NCBI RefSeq assembly: GCF_000214035.2 | Contig: NZ_AFHG01000029.1 | Coordinates: 186,001-250,000, forward strand | DNA: 64,000 bases | Reading direction: 5' to 3' | Source: Methyloversatilis universalis FAM5 | Lineage (GTDB): Bacteria > Pseudomonadota > Gammaproteobacteria > Burkholderiales > Rhodocyclaceae | Shown here: positions 43,401 through 54,458 of the stretch, piece by piece | Layout of the letters: every line of letters starts with the position of its first letter | Numbering within the stretch: position 1 is the first letter of the stretch | Notes under the pieces: model-generated | Database searches by the model: none | What the model was told of the DNA's origin: nothing | The model's input: only the letters and a program-made list of their open reading frames with translations | Program-made: the position numbers and the translations under genes

Positions 43401-44198
43401 GTGGACAGCCCGGACGCGATCAAGGCGCCGGTGCTGCTGGCGGTTTCGCTGCTGAAGGACCGCAATGGCGTGATCGACATCAATCTGCCGATCAGCGGTT
43501 CGCTGTCCGATCCGCAGTTCTCGATCGGCGGCATCGTGGTGAAGGTGATCGTGAACCTCATCGTGAAGGCGGTCACCTCGCCGTTCGCGCTGCTCGGTTC
43601 GCTGTTCGGCTCCGACGCCGATCTCGATCACGTGGCGTTCGAGCCGGGCCGCGCGGTGCTGAACGACGAGGCGCGCGGCAAGCTGGACACGCTGGGCAAG
43701 GCGCTGACCGACCGGCCGGCACTGAAACTGGAGGTGACCGGCCGCACCGACCGTGCGACCGACATCGAAGGTTACCGCCGTGCGCTGCTCGACCAGAAGG
43801 TGCGCGCGGCCAAGGCGGCGCGGGCCAAGACGTCGGTCGAAGGTGTCACGGTGTCGCCGGACGAGTACCCGGAACTGCTGAAGGCGGTGTACAAGGCCTC
43901 GGATTTCCCCAAACCGCGCAATGTGGTGGGCATGGCCAAGGACCTGCCGGTGCCGGAGATGGAAAAGCTCATCCTGACCAATACCGAAGTGAGCGAAGAG
44001 GACCTGCGCCTGCTCGGTCTGGCCCGCGCACAGGCGGTGAAGGACTACCTGAGCCGCAACGCCAAGATCGATGACGCCCGGCTGTTCGTGCTGGCCCCCA
44101 AGGCCGGCGAAGCTGACAGGGCGGCGGAAAAGACCGAGGACAAGGCCAAGGACAGCAAGGCAGCGCCGTCGCGCGCCGACTTCTCGATCAAGAACTGA
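40497..44198 (+). CDS. DUF748 AsmA-like envelope protein
   Basis: A 1,233-residue protein anchored by one N-terminal helix (TLFGLVAGLVLFGLLGAF). The body is the repeated beta-rich pattern of DUF748 (LTVQEVAINPYTLELSASGI, INNIQLRDGRIDIDDQPFAR, VVMQGGRVDFSDFFIKPNYR). Two Ala/Pro-rich linkers lie near residues 345-365 and 785-825. Near residue 1045, VAFEPGRAVLNDEARGKLDT begins an OmpA-like segment usual in this family. The AsmA/TamB-like fold is thought to build bridges for lipid traffic between membranes. Its end overlaps the convergent peroxiredoxin gene by 11 bases. Confidence 0.9.
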   Translation: MTISSLKSRPALRKTLFGLVAGLVLFGLLGAFAAPHLVRSLAEKHGSAFLGRTLTVQEVAINPYTLELSASGIRLLEANGKDEALTLDRVAVDVEWSSLFRGAPVVRSVEVDRPVLKVVRLDEHGQFNFSDVLQKILDQPPSEEPARFSINNIQLRDGRIDIDDQPFARKHVISDIRLGLPFVSNLPADVELFVEPSLAARINDAPFSLNGKVKPFVEEREAALKIEFNALNLARFDEYSPVPLGFRITSGSLDTDIELSFRQARAGGDPLIALHGAVELRDLELDSRDGKPLFKLPALDVVLNEIQPLAGKIDIASIRIDQPDFEIARGKDGRLNLLALQPRPRAGAAETAPAPTAARPAAPPEVKVGLFEVMQARVAFTDEQPAKAFSYAIEPMDIVLRDFSLQGDEPATLVIGAQGEGNVRLSLDAKLRASKPDIEGELTVSGVDLPRFSPYFADLINFSVDQAQARLGTRFGLRVVDGAPQGEVVVTEAGIARLKLTRRGEKQPFAQAEDISVTGARIDVSTHKVAVDSVDLIKPRLRAARLADGGIDLAGLVRAGDAPAAPARPASAAGSGSGPAWVAQLSTFNLKDGAVRFEDRGFATPAVIELDRIALKLENVGTDLKQKSKVDFGFRDARGGLFGARGGFALSPVQADLKLDARRLDLMVAQPWLAQKLNAELLAGVLSLRGDLGVKTEGADWALAWNGETNVENIHLTEKTSAADLLKWRSLFAGGIALKLDSRKPDLLAGLSINEVALSDYFARIIVSPQGRLNLQDVVRKDAAAQSAPTPAPVAAAKPAPAPAAPPPAKGTAAPAGSQSAALAQMINAARPPIDVKTVVMQGGRVDFSDFFIKPNYRAQLSELGGRVSGLSSASGTAGEVELRGVVEGSAPISITGRINPLAESLFLDIKASARGIELAPLSPYSGKYVGYGIEKGKLSVNIAYKIDKDQLTAQNNVILDQLTFGSPVDSPDAIKAPVLLAVSLLKDRNGVIDINLPISGSLSDPQFSIGGIVVKVIVNLIVKAVTSPFALLGSLFGSDADLDHVAFEPGRAVLNDEARGKLDTLGKALTDRPALKLEVTGRTDRATDIEGYRRALLDQKVRAAKAARAKTSVEGVTVSPDEYPELLKAVYKASDFPKPRNVVGMAKDLPVPEMEKLILTNTEVSEEDLRLLGLARAQAVKDYLSRNAKIDDARLFVLAPKAGEADRAAEKTEDKAKDSKAAPSRADFSIKN

Positions 44199-44679
44199 GC
44201 GCCTCGCCGGGCAGCGCGGCCGCCTGCCCGGCCGCCACGCTGCGCAGGATTTCGCCGGCGTGGTCCTGCACGTCCGGCGCATCGATCACCTTCGCGATGC
44301 GGCCGTCCGGCGAGATCAGCACGGTGATGCGCCGGTAGGCGCCGAGCCGGCTGCGCAGCCAGCCGCCGACGCCGTCGCCCAGCGCCCCATAGGCGCGACC
44401 CAGGGTCTGGCCGGCGTCGACCAGCAGCGGAAAGTTCAGCCGGTGCTTCGCGGCGAAGGCGCGATGGGCGGTGCCGTCCTGCGCCGATACGCCGAGTACC
44501 GCGATGCCGTGTTCGGCCAGCGCCTCTCGGTGGTCGCGCACCGAGCAGGCCTGCTGCGTGCAGTGCGGCGTATCGTCGCGCGGATAGAAGTAGAGCGCCA
44601 GCCAGCGGCCGCGGTAGTCGGAGAGGCGGTGGCGTATGCCGTTCTGGTCGAGCGCGTCGAAGTCGGGTGCAGCGGTCAT
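44188..44679 (-). CDS. bcp: Bcp/PrxQ-type thiol peroxidase
   Basis: A 163-residue peroxiredoxin that reduces peroxides using thioredoxin. The active-site region YPRDDTPHCTQQACSVRDH contains the peroxidatic cysteine and the resolving cysteine five residues later, as in atypical two-Cys Bcp proteins; His replaces the usual Gly before the first cysteine. No signal peptide. It lies 48 bases downstream of dnaE2 on the same strand and could be transcribed with it, which would add an oxidative-stress function to the SOS unit. Confidence 0.9.
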   Translation of the reverse strand: MTAAPDFDALDQNGIRHRLSDYRGRWLALYFYPRDDTPHCTQQACSVRDHREALAEHGIAVLGVSAQDGTAHRAFAAKHRLNFPLLVDAGQTLGRAYGALGDGVGGWLRSRLGAYRRITVLISPDGRIAKVIDAPDVQDHAGEILRSVAAGQAAALPGEALSS

Positions 44680-44727
44680 GTCAGGTCCTCGATCGATGGA
44701 TGCGGTGTGATTCCGGTACTGCGGTGT

Positions 44728-47913
<3,186 letters not shown>

Positions 47914-47923
47914 GGTGCAATAG

Positions 47924-47939
47924 CTGTTTTTTTATACAG
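47924..47939 (-). promoter_or_regulatory. LexA box of dnaE2
   Basis: CTGTTTTTTTATACAG is a CTGT-N8-ACAG dyad with AT-rich centre, matching the proteobacterial LexA consensus. It is centred about 18 bases before the ATG, where repressor would block both promoter and ribosome site. Confidence 0.92.
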
Positions 47940-48560
47940 TACATGCAGCGGTCGCCGCTTTCAATCTCCGGCTGCTGTCCTGTCATGTCGGTGCGCACAT
48001 CGGCGCAGCAGTCTGTCCGGCATCAGGCACCGCTCCCGAGCGAGCGGCGCGCTGGCGGTGCGCGCCGTGCGTCACGCCCCTCCGCGGTGCGCGGATGCCC
48101 CGGGATCCGCGTGACGCACCCACGCTGGACAGAACGTCGGCACGGCGTTTGCACCGCGCACATCGGGGCAGAAGGCGAGGGCGGGCAGCAGATCGTCAGG
48201 CATGGACCGCAACTTGCTGTGATCCGGTCAACGCCGTGTCGTGCATGGACGTGAACGACCCCATGCGAAAAGCGACGCGATGGAAAAAAGGACGGGAACT
48301 TCGGTGACGGCCGCCGTATCGACTGGACACTGAAGTTGTGATGATGTGTTGCGTGAGTGTTGCATCCGCGCATCTTGTGCCCGATGTCTCGACACGACGC
48401 ACACGCTTCGGAGCAGGATGGTGATCACGGTGCTTATCGGGCTTTCGACGAGGGCGCGGGTGAACCAAGCTGAACATGTGGGGGTGCGGTGGAATCGCGC
48501 GTACCGCGCGGGTTTTCCGGACCACCTTGTATGAAGGTCAACGGAGACTTGGAGATCAGC
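47940..48560. other. Long intergenic region before prkA
   Basis: About 620 bases with no convincing gene. It contains a candidate sigma-54 promoter at 48203-48218, leaving a leader of roughly 330 bases before prkA. A 20-codon open frame (ATG 48244) lies in that leader but has no ribosome site or clear homology. I saw no known riboswitch. Confidence 0.5.
48203..48218 (+). promoter_or_regulatory. Candidate sigma-54 promoter for prkA
   Basis: TGGACCGCAACTTGCT fits TGG-A/C-C-N5-TTGCW, with the -24 GG and -12 GC correctly spaced. E. coli yeaGH is transcribed with sigma-54, which supports it. The start would be about 48229. Confidence 0.6.
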
Positions 48561-50483
48561 ATGGACATCGTCAGTCATTTCGCCGCGCGTTTCGAACGCA
48601 CCCGCGAAGAGGAACTTTCGCTGGAGGACTATCTCGCGGAGTGCAAGCGCGACCCGCTGGCCTACGCGAGCGCGGCCGAACGCATGCTGAAGGCGATCGG
48701 CGAGCCGCAGACGGTGGACACCCGCAACGATCCGCGGCTGTCGCGCATCTTCGCCAACAAGGTGATCAAGATCTATCCCGCCTTCGCCGAGTTCTACGGC
48801 ATGGAGGACGCGATCGAGCAGGTGGTGAGCTACTTCCGCCACGCCGCCCAGGGGCTGGAGGAAAAGAAGCAGATCCTCTATCTGCTGGGTCCGGTCGGCG
48901 GCGGCAAGTCGTCGATCGCCGAGCGGCTGAAGGCGCTGATGCAGGAAGTGCCTTTCTATTCGATCAAGGGTTCGCCGGTGAACGAATCGCCGCTGGGCCT
49001 GTTCGATCCGTCCGAGGACGGCGCCATCCTGGAGAAGGAATACGGCATCCCGAGTCGTTACCTCAATCGCATCCTGAGCCCGTGGGCAGTCAAGCGGCTG
49101 GAGGAATTCGGCGGCGACATCCGCAAGTTCCGCGTGGTCAAGCGCTACCCCAGCGTGCTCAAGCAGGTGGGCATCGCCAAGACCGAGCCGGGCGACGAGA
49201 ACAACCAGGACATTTCCTCGCTGGTGGGCAAGGTCGACATTCGCAAGCTCGAAAGCTATGCGCAGGACGATCCGGATGCCTACAGCTTCTCCGGCGGCCT
49301 GTGCCTGGCCAACCAGGGTCTGCTCGAATTCGTCGAAATGTTCAAGGCGCCGATCAAGGTGCTGCACCCCTTGCTGACCGCGACCCAGGAAGGCAACTTC
49401 AAGGGCACCGAAGGCTTCGGCGCGATTCCTTTCGACGGCGTGGTGCTGGCGCACTCGAACGAGAGCGAGTGGAAGGCCTTCCGCAACAACAAGAACAACG
49501 AGGCCTTCCTCGACCGCATCTATATCGTCAAGGTGCCGTACTGCCTGCGCGTGTCCGAGGAAGTGCACATCTACGAAAAGCTGCTGCGCGGTTCTTCGCT
49601 GGCCGAGGCCGTCTGCGCGCCGGGCACGCTGAAGATGATGGCGCAGTTCGCGGTACTCACCCGGCTCAAGGAGCCGGAGAACTCCAGCCTGTATTCGAAG
49701 ATGCAGGTGTATGACGGCGAGAACCTGAAGGACACCGATCCGCGCGCCAAGAGCTACCAGGAATACCGGGACTACGCCGGCGTTGATGAAGGCATGAGCG
49801 GCATTTCGACCCGCTTCGCGTTCAAGATCCTGTCCAAGGTGTTCAACTTCGATTCGACCGAGGTGGCAGCCAATCCGGTGCACCTGATGTACGTGCTCGA
49901 ACAGCAGATCGAGCGCGAACAGTTCCCGCAGGACGTGGAACAGAAGTACATCGCCTTCATCAAGGAACACCTGTCGCCGCGCTACGCCGAATTCATCGGC
50001 AAGGAAATCCAGACCGCCTATCTGGAGAGCTACAGCGAATACGGCCAGAACATCTTCGACCGCTATGTCACCTACGCCGACTACTGGATACAGGACCAGG
50101 AGTACCGCGACACCGACACCGGCGAAGTGTTCGACCGCGCTTCGCTGAATGCCGAACTGGAGAAGATCGAGAAGCCGGCCGGCATCGCCAACCCGAAGGA
50201 CTTCCGCAACGAGATCGTGAACTTCGTGCTGCGGGCCCGCGCCAACAACGCCGGCAAGAACCCGGTGTGGACCAGCTACGAAAAGCTGCGCACGGTGATC
50301 GAGAAGAAGATGTTCTCCAACACCGAGGAACTGCTGCCGGTCATCAGCTTCAACGCCAAGGCCAGTGCCGACGACGCCAAGAAGCACGAGGACTTCGTCA
50401 ATCGCATGGTGGGCAAGGGCTACACGCCGAAGCAGGTGCGCCTGCTGTGCGAGTGGTACCTGCGCGTGCGCAAGAGTTCGTGA
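48561..50483 (+). CDS. prkA: PrkA (YeaG) AAA+ serine protein kinase
   Basis: A 640-residue protein, the same length as E. coli YeaG. The AAA+ part has Walker A GPVGGGKSS in ILYLLGPVGGGKSSIAERLK and the conserved VKRYPSVLKQVGIAKTEPGD segment; the C-terminal PrkA kinase domain ends CEWYLRVRKSS. ATG 48561 follows GGAG at correct spacing; the frame is open to 48489. PrkA acts in stress and nutrient-limitation responses. It is the first gene of prkA-yeaH-spoVR, a conserved operon. Residues LEEKKQILYLL and KIEKPAGIANPKDFRNEIVN are near-identical to the enterobacterial protein. Confidence 0.96.
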   Translation: MDIVSHFAARFERTREEELSLEDYLAECKRDPLAYASAAERMLKAIGEPQTVDTRNDPRLSRIFANKVIKIYPAFAEFYGMEDAIEQVVSYFRHAAQGLEEKKQILYLLGPVGGGKSSIAERLKALMQEVPFYSIKGSPVNESPLGLFDPSEDGAILEKEYGIPSRYLNRILSPWAVKRLEEFGGDIRKFRVVKRYPSVLKQVGIAKTEPGDENNQDISSLVGKVDIRKLESYAQDDPDAYSFSGGLCLANQGLLEFVEMFKAPIKVLHPLLTATQEGNFKGTEGFGAIPFDGVVLAHSNESEWKAFRNNKNNEAFLDRIYIVKVPYCLRVSEEVHIYEKLLRGSSLAEAVCAPGTLKMMAQFAVLTRLKEPENSSLYSKMQVYDGENLKDTDPRAKSYQEYRDYAGVDEGMSGISTRFAFKILSKVFNFDSTEVAANPVHLMYVLEQQIEREQFPQDVEQKYIAFIKEHLSPRYAEFIGKEIQTAYLESYSEYGQNIFDRYVTYADYWIQDQEYRDTDTGEVFDRASLNAELEKIEKPAGIANPKDFRNEIVNFVLRARANNAGKNPVWTSYEKLRTVIEKKMFSNTEELLPVISFNAKASADDAKKHEDFVNRMVGKGYTPKQVRLLCEWYLRVRKSS

Positions 50484-50542
50484 GCGTGCGGCACTGACAT
50501 GAAGGCCGGGGCGTGCGCGCCCCGGCGGGAAGGGGACACATC

Positions 50543-51823
50543 TTGCAGCAGATCATCGATCGCAGACTGGCGGGCAAGAACAAGTCCATCGGCAACCGCG
50601 AGCGCTTCCTGCGCCGCCACAAGGAGCAGATCCGCGAGGCGGTGCGGCGGGCGGTCGAGGGCCGCGGCATACGGGACATCGCGCAGGGTGAGGACATCCA
50701 CATCCCGAAGCGCGACATCAGCGAGCCGGTGTTCGGCCACGGCCAGGGTGGCAAGCGCGAAATGGTCCATCCGGGCAACAAGGACTTCGTGCAGGGCGAC
50801 CGCATCGAACGGCCGCAGGGCGGAGGCGGCGGCCGCGGATCGAGTTCGGGGCAGGCCAGCGATTCCGGCGAGGGCGAGGACGACTTCGTCTTTCACCTCA
50901 CCAAGGAAGAGTTCATGCAGGTCTTCTTCGATGACCTGGCCCTGCCCAACCTGATCCGCACCACGCTGGCCGAAACGCCCGAGTACAAGACGCACCGCGC
51001 CGGCTTTTCCAGCGACGGCACCCCGAACAACCTGCACGTCGTGCGTTCGATGCGCGGCGCCATCGGCCGGCGCATCGCGCTCGGCAGCGAGTCGCGGCGC
51101 GAACTGCATCGGCTGGAGGCGCTGCTCGAGGATCTGCGCGCGCAGCCGGGCACCCCGGCGCGGCTGCACGAGATCGAACAGATCGAAGCCGACATCGCGG
51201 CGCTGCGCGCACGCATCGACCGCATTCCCTACCTTGATCCGATCGACCTGCGCTACCGCAGCCGCGTGCGCACGCCGGTGCCGACCGCGAAGGCGGTCAT
51301 GTTCTGCCTGATGGATGTATCGGGTTCGATGGACGAGGCGCGCAAGGATCTGGCCAAGCGCTTCTTCATCCTGCTCTACCTGTTCCTGACCCGGCACTAC
51401 GAGAAGATCGAGATCGTGTTCATCCGCCACCACACGCAGGCGCAGGAGGTGAACGAGCACGACTTCTTCCACGCCACCGAAACCGGCGGCACCGTGGTGT
51501 CGAGCGCGCTGGTGCTGATGGAGGACATCATCCAGGCGCGCTATCCGCGTGGCGAGTGGAACATCTACGGCGCGCAGGCCAGCGACGGCGACAACTGGCA
51601 CGACGACAGCCCGCGCTGCCGGGAAATCCTCGAGCAGAAGATCCTGCCGCTGGTCCGTTACTTCGCCTACATCCAGGTGGTCGAGCAGGAACAGAACCTG
51701 TGGCACGAGTATTCGGATCTGGCGGCCGATACACCGAACTTCGCCATCCGCAAGGCGGCCGAGGTCGACCAGATCTATCCGGTATTCCGCGACCTGTTCA
51801 GGAAGGAAGGAGCCGCCAAATGA
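50543..51823 (+). CDS. yeaH: YeaH/DUF444 von Willebrand-type protein
   Basis: A 426-residue protein of UPF0229. The C-terminal half is a VWA domain with the MIDAS motif DVSGSMD in VMFCLMDVSGSMDEARKDLA. N-terminal landmarks are IIDRRLAGKNKS and VHPGNKDFVQGDRIERPQGG. The TTG at 50543 is chosen because it aligns with the E. coli start and follows GAAGGGGA; a GTG at 50513 would add ten residues. It lies 59 bases after prkA and overlaps spoVR by four bases. Function is unknown, but it is always linked to PrkA. Confidence 0.94.
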   Translation: MQQIIDRRLAGKNKSIGNRERFLRRHKEQIREAVRRAVEGRGIRDIAQGEDIHIPKRDISEPVFGHGQGGKREMVHPGNKDFVQGDRIERPQGGGGGRGSSSGQASDSGEGEDDFVFHLTKEEFMQVFFDDLALPNLIRTTLAETPEYKTHRAGFSSDGTPNNLHVVRSMRGAIGRRIALGSESRRELHRLEALLEDLRAQPGTPARLHEIEQIEADIAALRARIDRIPYLDPIDLRYRSRVRTPVPTAKAVMFCLMDVSGSMDEARKDLAKRFFILLYLFLTRHYEKIEIVFIRHHTQAQEVNEHDFFHATETGGTVVSSALVLMEDIIQARYPRGEWNIYGAQASDGDNWHDDSPRCREILEQKILPLVRYFAYIQVVEQEQNLWHEYSDLAADTPNFAIRKAAEVDQIYPVFRDLFRKEGAAK

Positions 51824-53433
51824 GCGATACCTACGACCGCCGCAACCACGGTCGCGCGGCCTCGCCGGACGAGTACGGCGGTCGCCGCCCGGCACCGCCG
51901 CTGCGTGCGCCGCTGCCGCTGAAGGAGCGTCCCGCCTCGCGGCTGCCGGCGCCCAGCGACTGGACCTTCGAACTGATCGAGCAGTATCACGACGTGATCC
52001 GCGCCACCGCCGAGCGCTTCGGTCTGGACACCTACCCGAACCAGCTCGAGATCATCACCGCCGAACAGATGATGGATGCCTACGCCAGCGTCGGCATGCC
52101 TGTGAACTACCGGCACTGGAGCTACGGCAAGGAATTCATCGCCACCGAAAAGAACTACCGGCGTGGCCAGATGGGTCTGGCCTACGAAATCGTGATCAAC
52201 AGCAATCCCTGCATCAGCTACCTGATGGAGGAGAACACCATGGCCATGCAGGCGCTGGTGATCGCGCACGCCGCCTACGGCCACAACAGCTTCTTCAAGG
52301 GCAACTACCTGTTCCGGATGTGGACCGACGCGTCGTCCATCATCGACTACCTAGTCTATGCCAAGAATTACGTGGCGGGCTGCGAAGAGCGTTACGGCAT
52401 CGACGCGGTCGAACTGCTGCTCGACAGCTGTCACGCGCTGATGAACTACGGCGTCGACCGCTACCGCCGGCCGAGCAAGCTCAGCCTCACGCAGGAGCTG
52501 GCGCGCGCCAAGGACCGCGAAGCCTATGCGCAGCAGCAGGTGAACGAACTGTGGCGCACGCTGCCGCGCAAGCCTGGCCGCGACGAGACCGAGCGCGAAG
52601 CGCCGCGCTTTCCGGCCGAGCCGCAGGAAAACCTGCTGTATTTCATCGAGAAGAACGCGCCGCTGCTCGAACCCTGGCAGCGCGAAATCGTGCGCATTGT
52701 GCGCAAGGTGGCGCAGTACTTCTACCCGCAGCGCCAGACTCAGGTCATGAACGAAGGCTGGGCCACCTTCTGGCACCACCACCTGCTGAACACGATGTAC
52801 GACGACGGCTTCCTCGAAGACGGCATCATGATCGAGTGCCTGAAGTCGCACACCAATGTGGTCTATCAGCCGCCGGTCGGCCACCCGGCCTACAGCGGCA
52901 TGAACCCGTACGCGCTGGGCTTCGCGATGTACACCGACATCAAGCGCATCTGCGAAGCGCCCACCGACGAGGACCGCGCCTGGTTCCCGGACATGGCCGG
53001 CAGCAGCTGGCTGGAAACGCTGGATCACGCGATGCGCAATTTCAAGGACGAAAGCTTCATCGGCCAGTACCTGTCGCCGCGCGTGATGCGCGCCTTCCGG
53101 CTGTTCGCGATCACCGACGACGACACCGAACCGACGCTGGAGGTGTCCGCCATCCACGACGAATCCGGCTACCGCAATCTGCGCGAGGCGATGTCGCGAC
53201 AGTACGACCTCGGTTCGCGCGAACCCAACATCCAGGTGTGGAGCGTGAATACCCGGGGCGACCGGTCGCTGATGCTGCGTCACACCCAGCACAACAACCG
53301 GCCGCTGCACGACGGTGCCTACGAGGTGCTCAAGCACGTCGCGCGGCTGTGGGGCTTCCCGGTACATCTGGAAAGCATCGACGGGCAGGGCGGTGTCGGG
53401 CGGCGCTGGACTGTGGATCCGAGCACCGCTTGA
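51820..53433 (+). CDS. spoVR: SpoVR family protein (YcgB)
   Basis: A 537-residue protein. Conserved blocks are YPNQLEIITAEQMMDAYASV, MPVNYRHWSYGKEFIATEKN, NSNPCISYLMEENTMAMQAL, AHAAYGHNSFFKGNYLF and MNEGWATFWHHHLLNTMYDD, the last with His/Glu residues suggestive of a metal site. Despite its name from Bacillus spore cortex, in proteobacteria it belongs to the PrkA-YeaH stress module. Its ATG overlaps the yeaH stop (ATGA). The biochemical role is unknown. Confidence 0.95.
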   Translation: MSDTYDRRNHGRAASPDEYGGRRPAPPLRAPLPLKERPASRLPAPSDWTFELIEQYHDVIRATAERFGLDTYPNQLEIITAEQMMDAYASVGMPVNYRHWSYGKEFIATEKNYRRGQMGLAYEIVINSNPCISYLMEENTMAMQALVIAHAAYGHNSFFKGNYLFRMWTDASSIIDYLVYAKNYVAGCEERYGIDAVELLLDSCHALMNYGVDRYRRPSKLSLTQELARAKDREAYAQQQVNELWRTLPRKPGRDETEREAPRFPAEPQENLLYFIEKNAPLLEPWQREIVRIVRKVAQYFYPQRQTQVMNEGWATFWHHHLLNTMYDDGFLEDGIMIECLKSHTNVVYQPPVGHPAYSGMNPYALGFAMYTDIKRICEAPTDEDRAWFPDMAGSSWLETLDHAMRNFKDESFIGQYLSPRVMRAFRLFAITDDDTEPTLEVSAIHDESGYRNLREAMSRQYDLGSREPNIQVWSVNTRGDRSLMLRHTQHNNRPLHDGAYEVLKHVARLWGFPVHLESIDGQGGVGRRWTVDPSTA

Positions 53434-53481
53434 CCGCGGTCATGCGCTGTCCGGCCATCCGCTGATATCCTTGCGCTCACG

Positions 53482-53889
53482 ATGTCGTCCCCGGCCCGAT
53501 TCCTGCTGATCCTGATGCTGCTGTGCGCCCTGCCGCTGCAGGGCTTTGCTGCTGCGTCCATGCTGAGTTGCGCGCCGTCTCACCATGGCGGCACGCAGAT
53601 GGAGGCGTCGGCGCACGCGGGCGAAGGACATCACCACGATCCGTCCATGCACGCGGCGCACCCGACCGACGACGGCGCGCCGGTCCATGGCTCCGATCAC
53701 GCACCGGCTCATGGCAAGTACGGCTGCAGCGCCTGCGCGGCCTGCTGCATCGGCGGCGCGCTCGCCTCACCGGCGCCGCTGCTGCCGGCGCCGGCCCACC
53801 TGCACGAGCGTCCGCTGCCCGTGCCCCAGCCCGCTGCGGCCTTCATCACCGACGGGCCGGAACGCCCGCCCAGACACCTCCCCGCATGA
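53482..53889 (+). CDS. Small exported His/Cys-rich protein of the copper locus
   Basis: A 135-residue protein with a signal peptide (RFLLILMLLCALPLQGFAAA). The mature part has many histidines (HHGG, GEGHHHDPSMHAAH, HGSDHAPAHG) and a cysteine cluster YGCSACAACCIGGAL inside a second hydrophobic segment. The composition suggests periplasmic copper binding. It opens the copper block 48 bases after spoVR and 59 bases before the next His-rich gene. I do not recognise a named family. Confidence 0.75.
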   Translation: MSSPARFLLILMLLCALPLQGFAAASMLSCAPSHHGGTQMEASAHAGEGHHHDPSMHAAHPTDDGAPVHGSDHAPAHGKYGCSACAACCIGGALASPAPLLPAPAHLHERPLPVPQPAAAFITDGPERPPRHLPA

Positions 53890-53948
53890 CGACCTGCGTC
53901 CGCGCCTCCCGCGCGGACGTCGTTTCAATCCGTCTTTGCGAGGACACC

Positions 53949-54458
53949 ATGTACCGGATTCTTTCCCGGACGCTGCTGATTGCCGCAGCGTTCGCGGCTG
54001 CGCCGCTGCGCGCGGCCGACCCTGCCGACCCGCTGGCCGAAGTGCCGCCGCTGCATTACCGCTCACCGCTGGACAGCGCGCGCCGCGATGCCGCCACGCC
54101 TGTCGGCGACTGGCGCGCCGCCAACCAAGCGGTGGCCGGCCAGTCAGGCCGCACGCACGACCACGCGGGGTCCGCCCCCGACCCCCATGCGGAGCACACC
54201 GCTGCCGCGGCCGCTGATCCCCACGCCGGTCATCGAGCCGCTGCGCCGGCGGCCGGCGCGCACGACCACGCCGCCCCGGAAGCCACACCGCAGCACTGTC
54301 CGCACCACGCCGATCACCACGGCGGACACGGCGGACACGGCGGACACGGCGGACACGGCGGACACGGCGGACACGGCGGACACGGCGGACACGGGGCCAT
54401 GACATCCGGGCAGTCGGCCGATCAGGTGAAGGAGGGTGGCGATGCGCACACGCACTGA
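53949..54458 (+). CDS. Exported His-rich protein with GGH repeats
   Basis: A 169-residue protein: signal peptide (MYRILSRTLLIAAAFAAAPL), a short Pro-rich segment (PLAEVPPLHYRSPLDSARRD) that resembles proteins placed before copper efflux channels, then a His-rich half with HDHAG, HAEH, HAGH and HCPHHADHH, ending in eight GGH tripeptides. It probably buffers periplasmic copper. It overlaps the TolC-type gene by 17 bases, so the two are coupled. The tandem coding repeat makes length variation between strains likely. Confidence 0.8.
   Translation: MYRILSRTLLIAAAFAAAPLRAADPADPLAEVPPLHYRSPLDSARRDAATPVGDWRAANQAVAGQSGRTHDHAGSAPDPHAEHTAAAAADPHAGHRAAAPAAGAHDHAAPEATPQHCPHHADHHGGHGGHGGHGGHGGHGGHGGHGGHGAMTSGQSADQVKEGGDAHTH
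54321..54392 (+). repeat. Eight perfect 9-base tandem repeats (GGCGGACAC)
   Basis: Eight identical copies of GGCGGACAC encode Gly-Gly-His. There is no base difference between units, so expansion or contraction by slippage must be recent or continuing, and always in frame. Confidence 0.97.

Noticed and set aside
40506-44282. A 1,258-codon open frame antisense to the DUF748 gene
   Set aside because: Its translation is Arg/Gln/His/Val-rich low-complexity sequence typical of the reverse strand of GC-rich genes, and the sense frame has clear family motifs.
48244-48306. A 20-codon leader peptide before prkA
   Set aside because: No ribosome site, no run of regulatory codons and no terminator/antiterminator pair that I could see.
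54321-54392. CRISPR-like array
   Set aside because: Repeats are contiguous 9-mers without spacers and lie in a coding frame.
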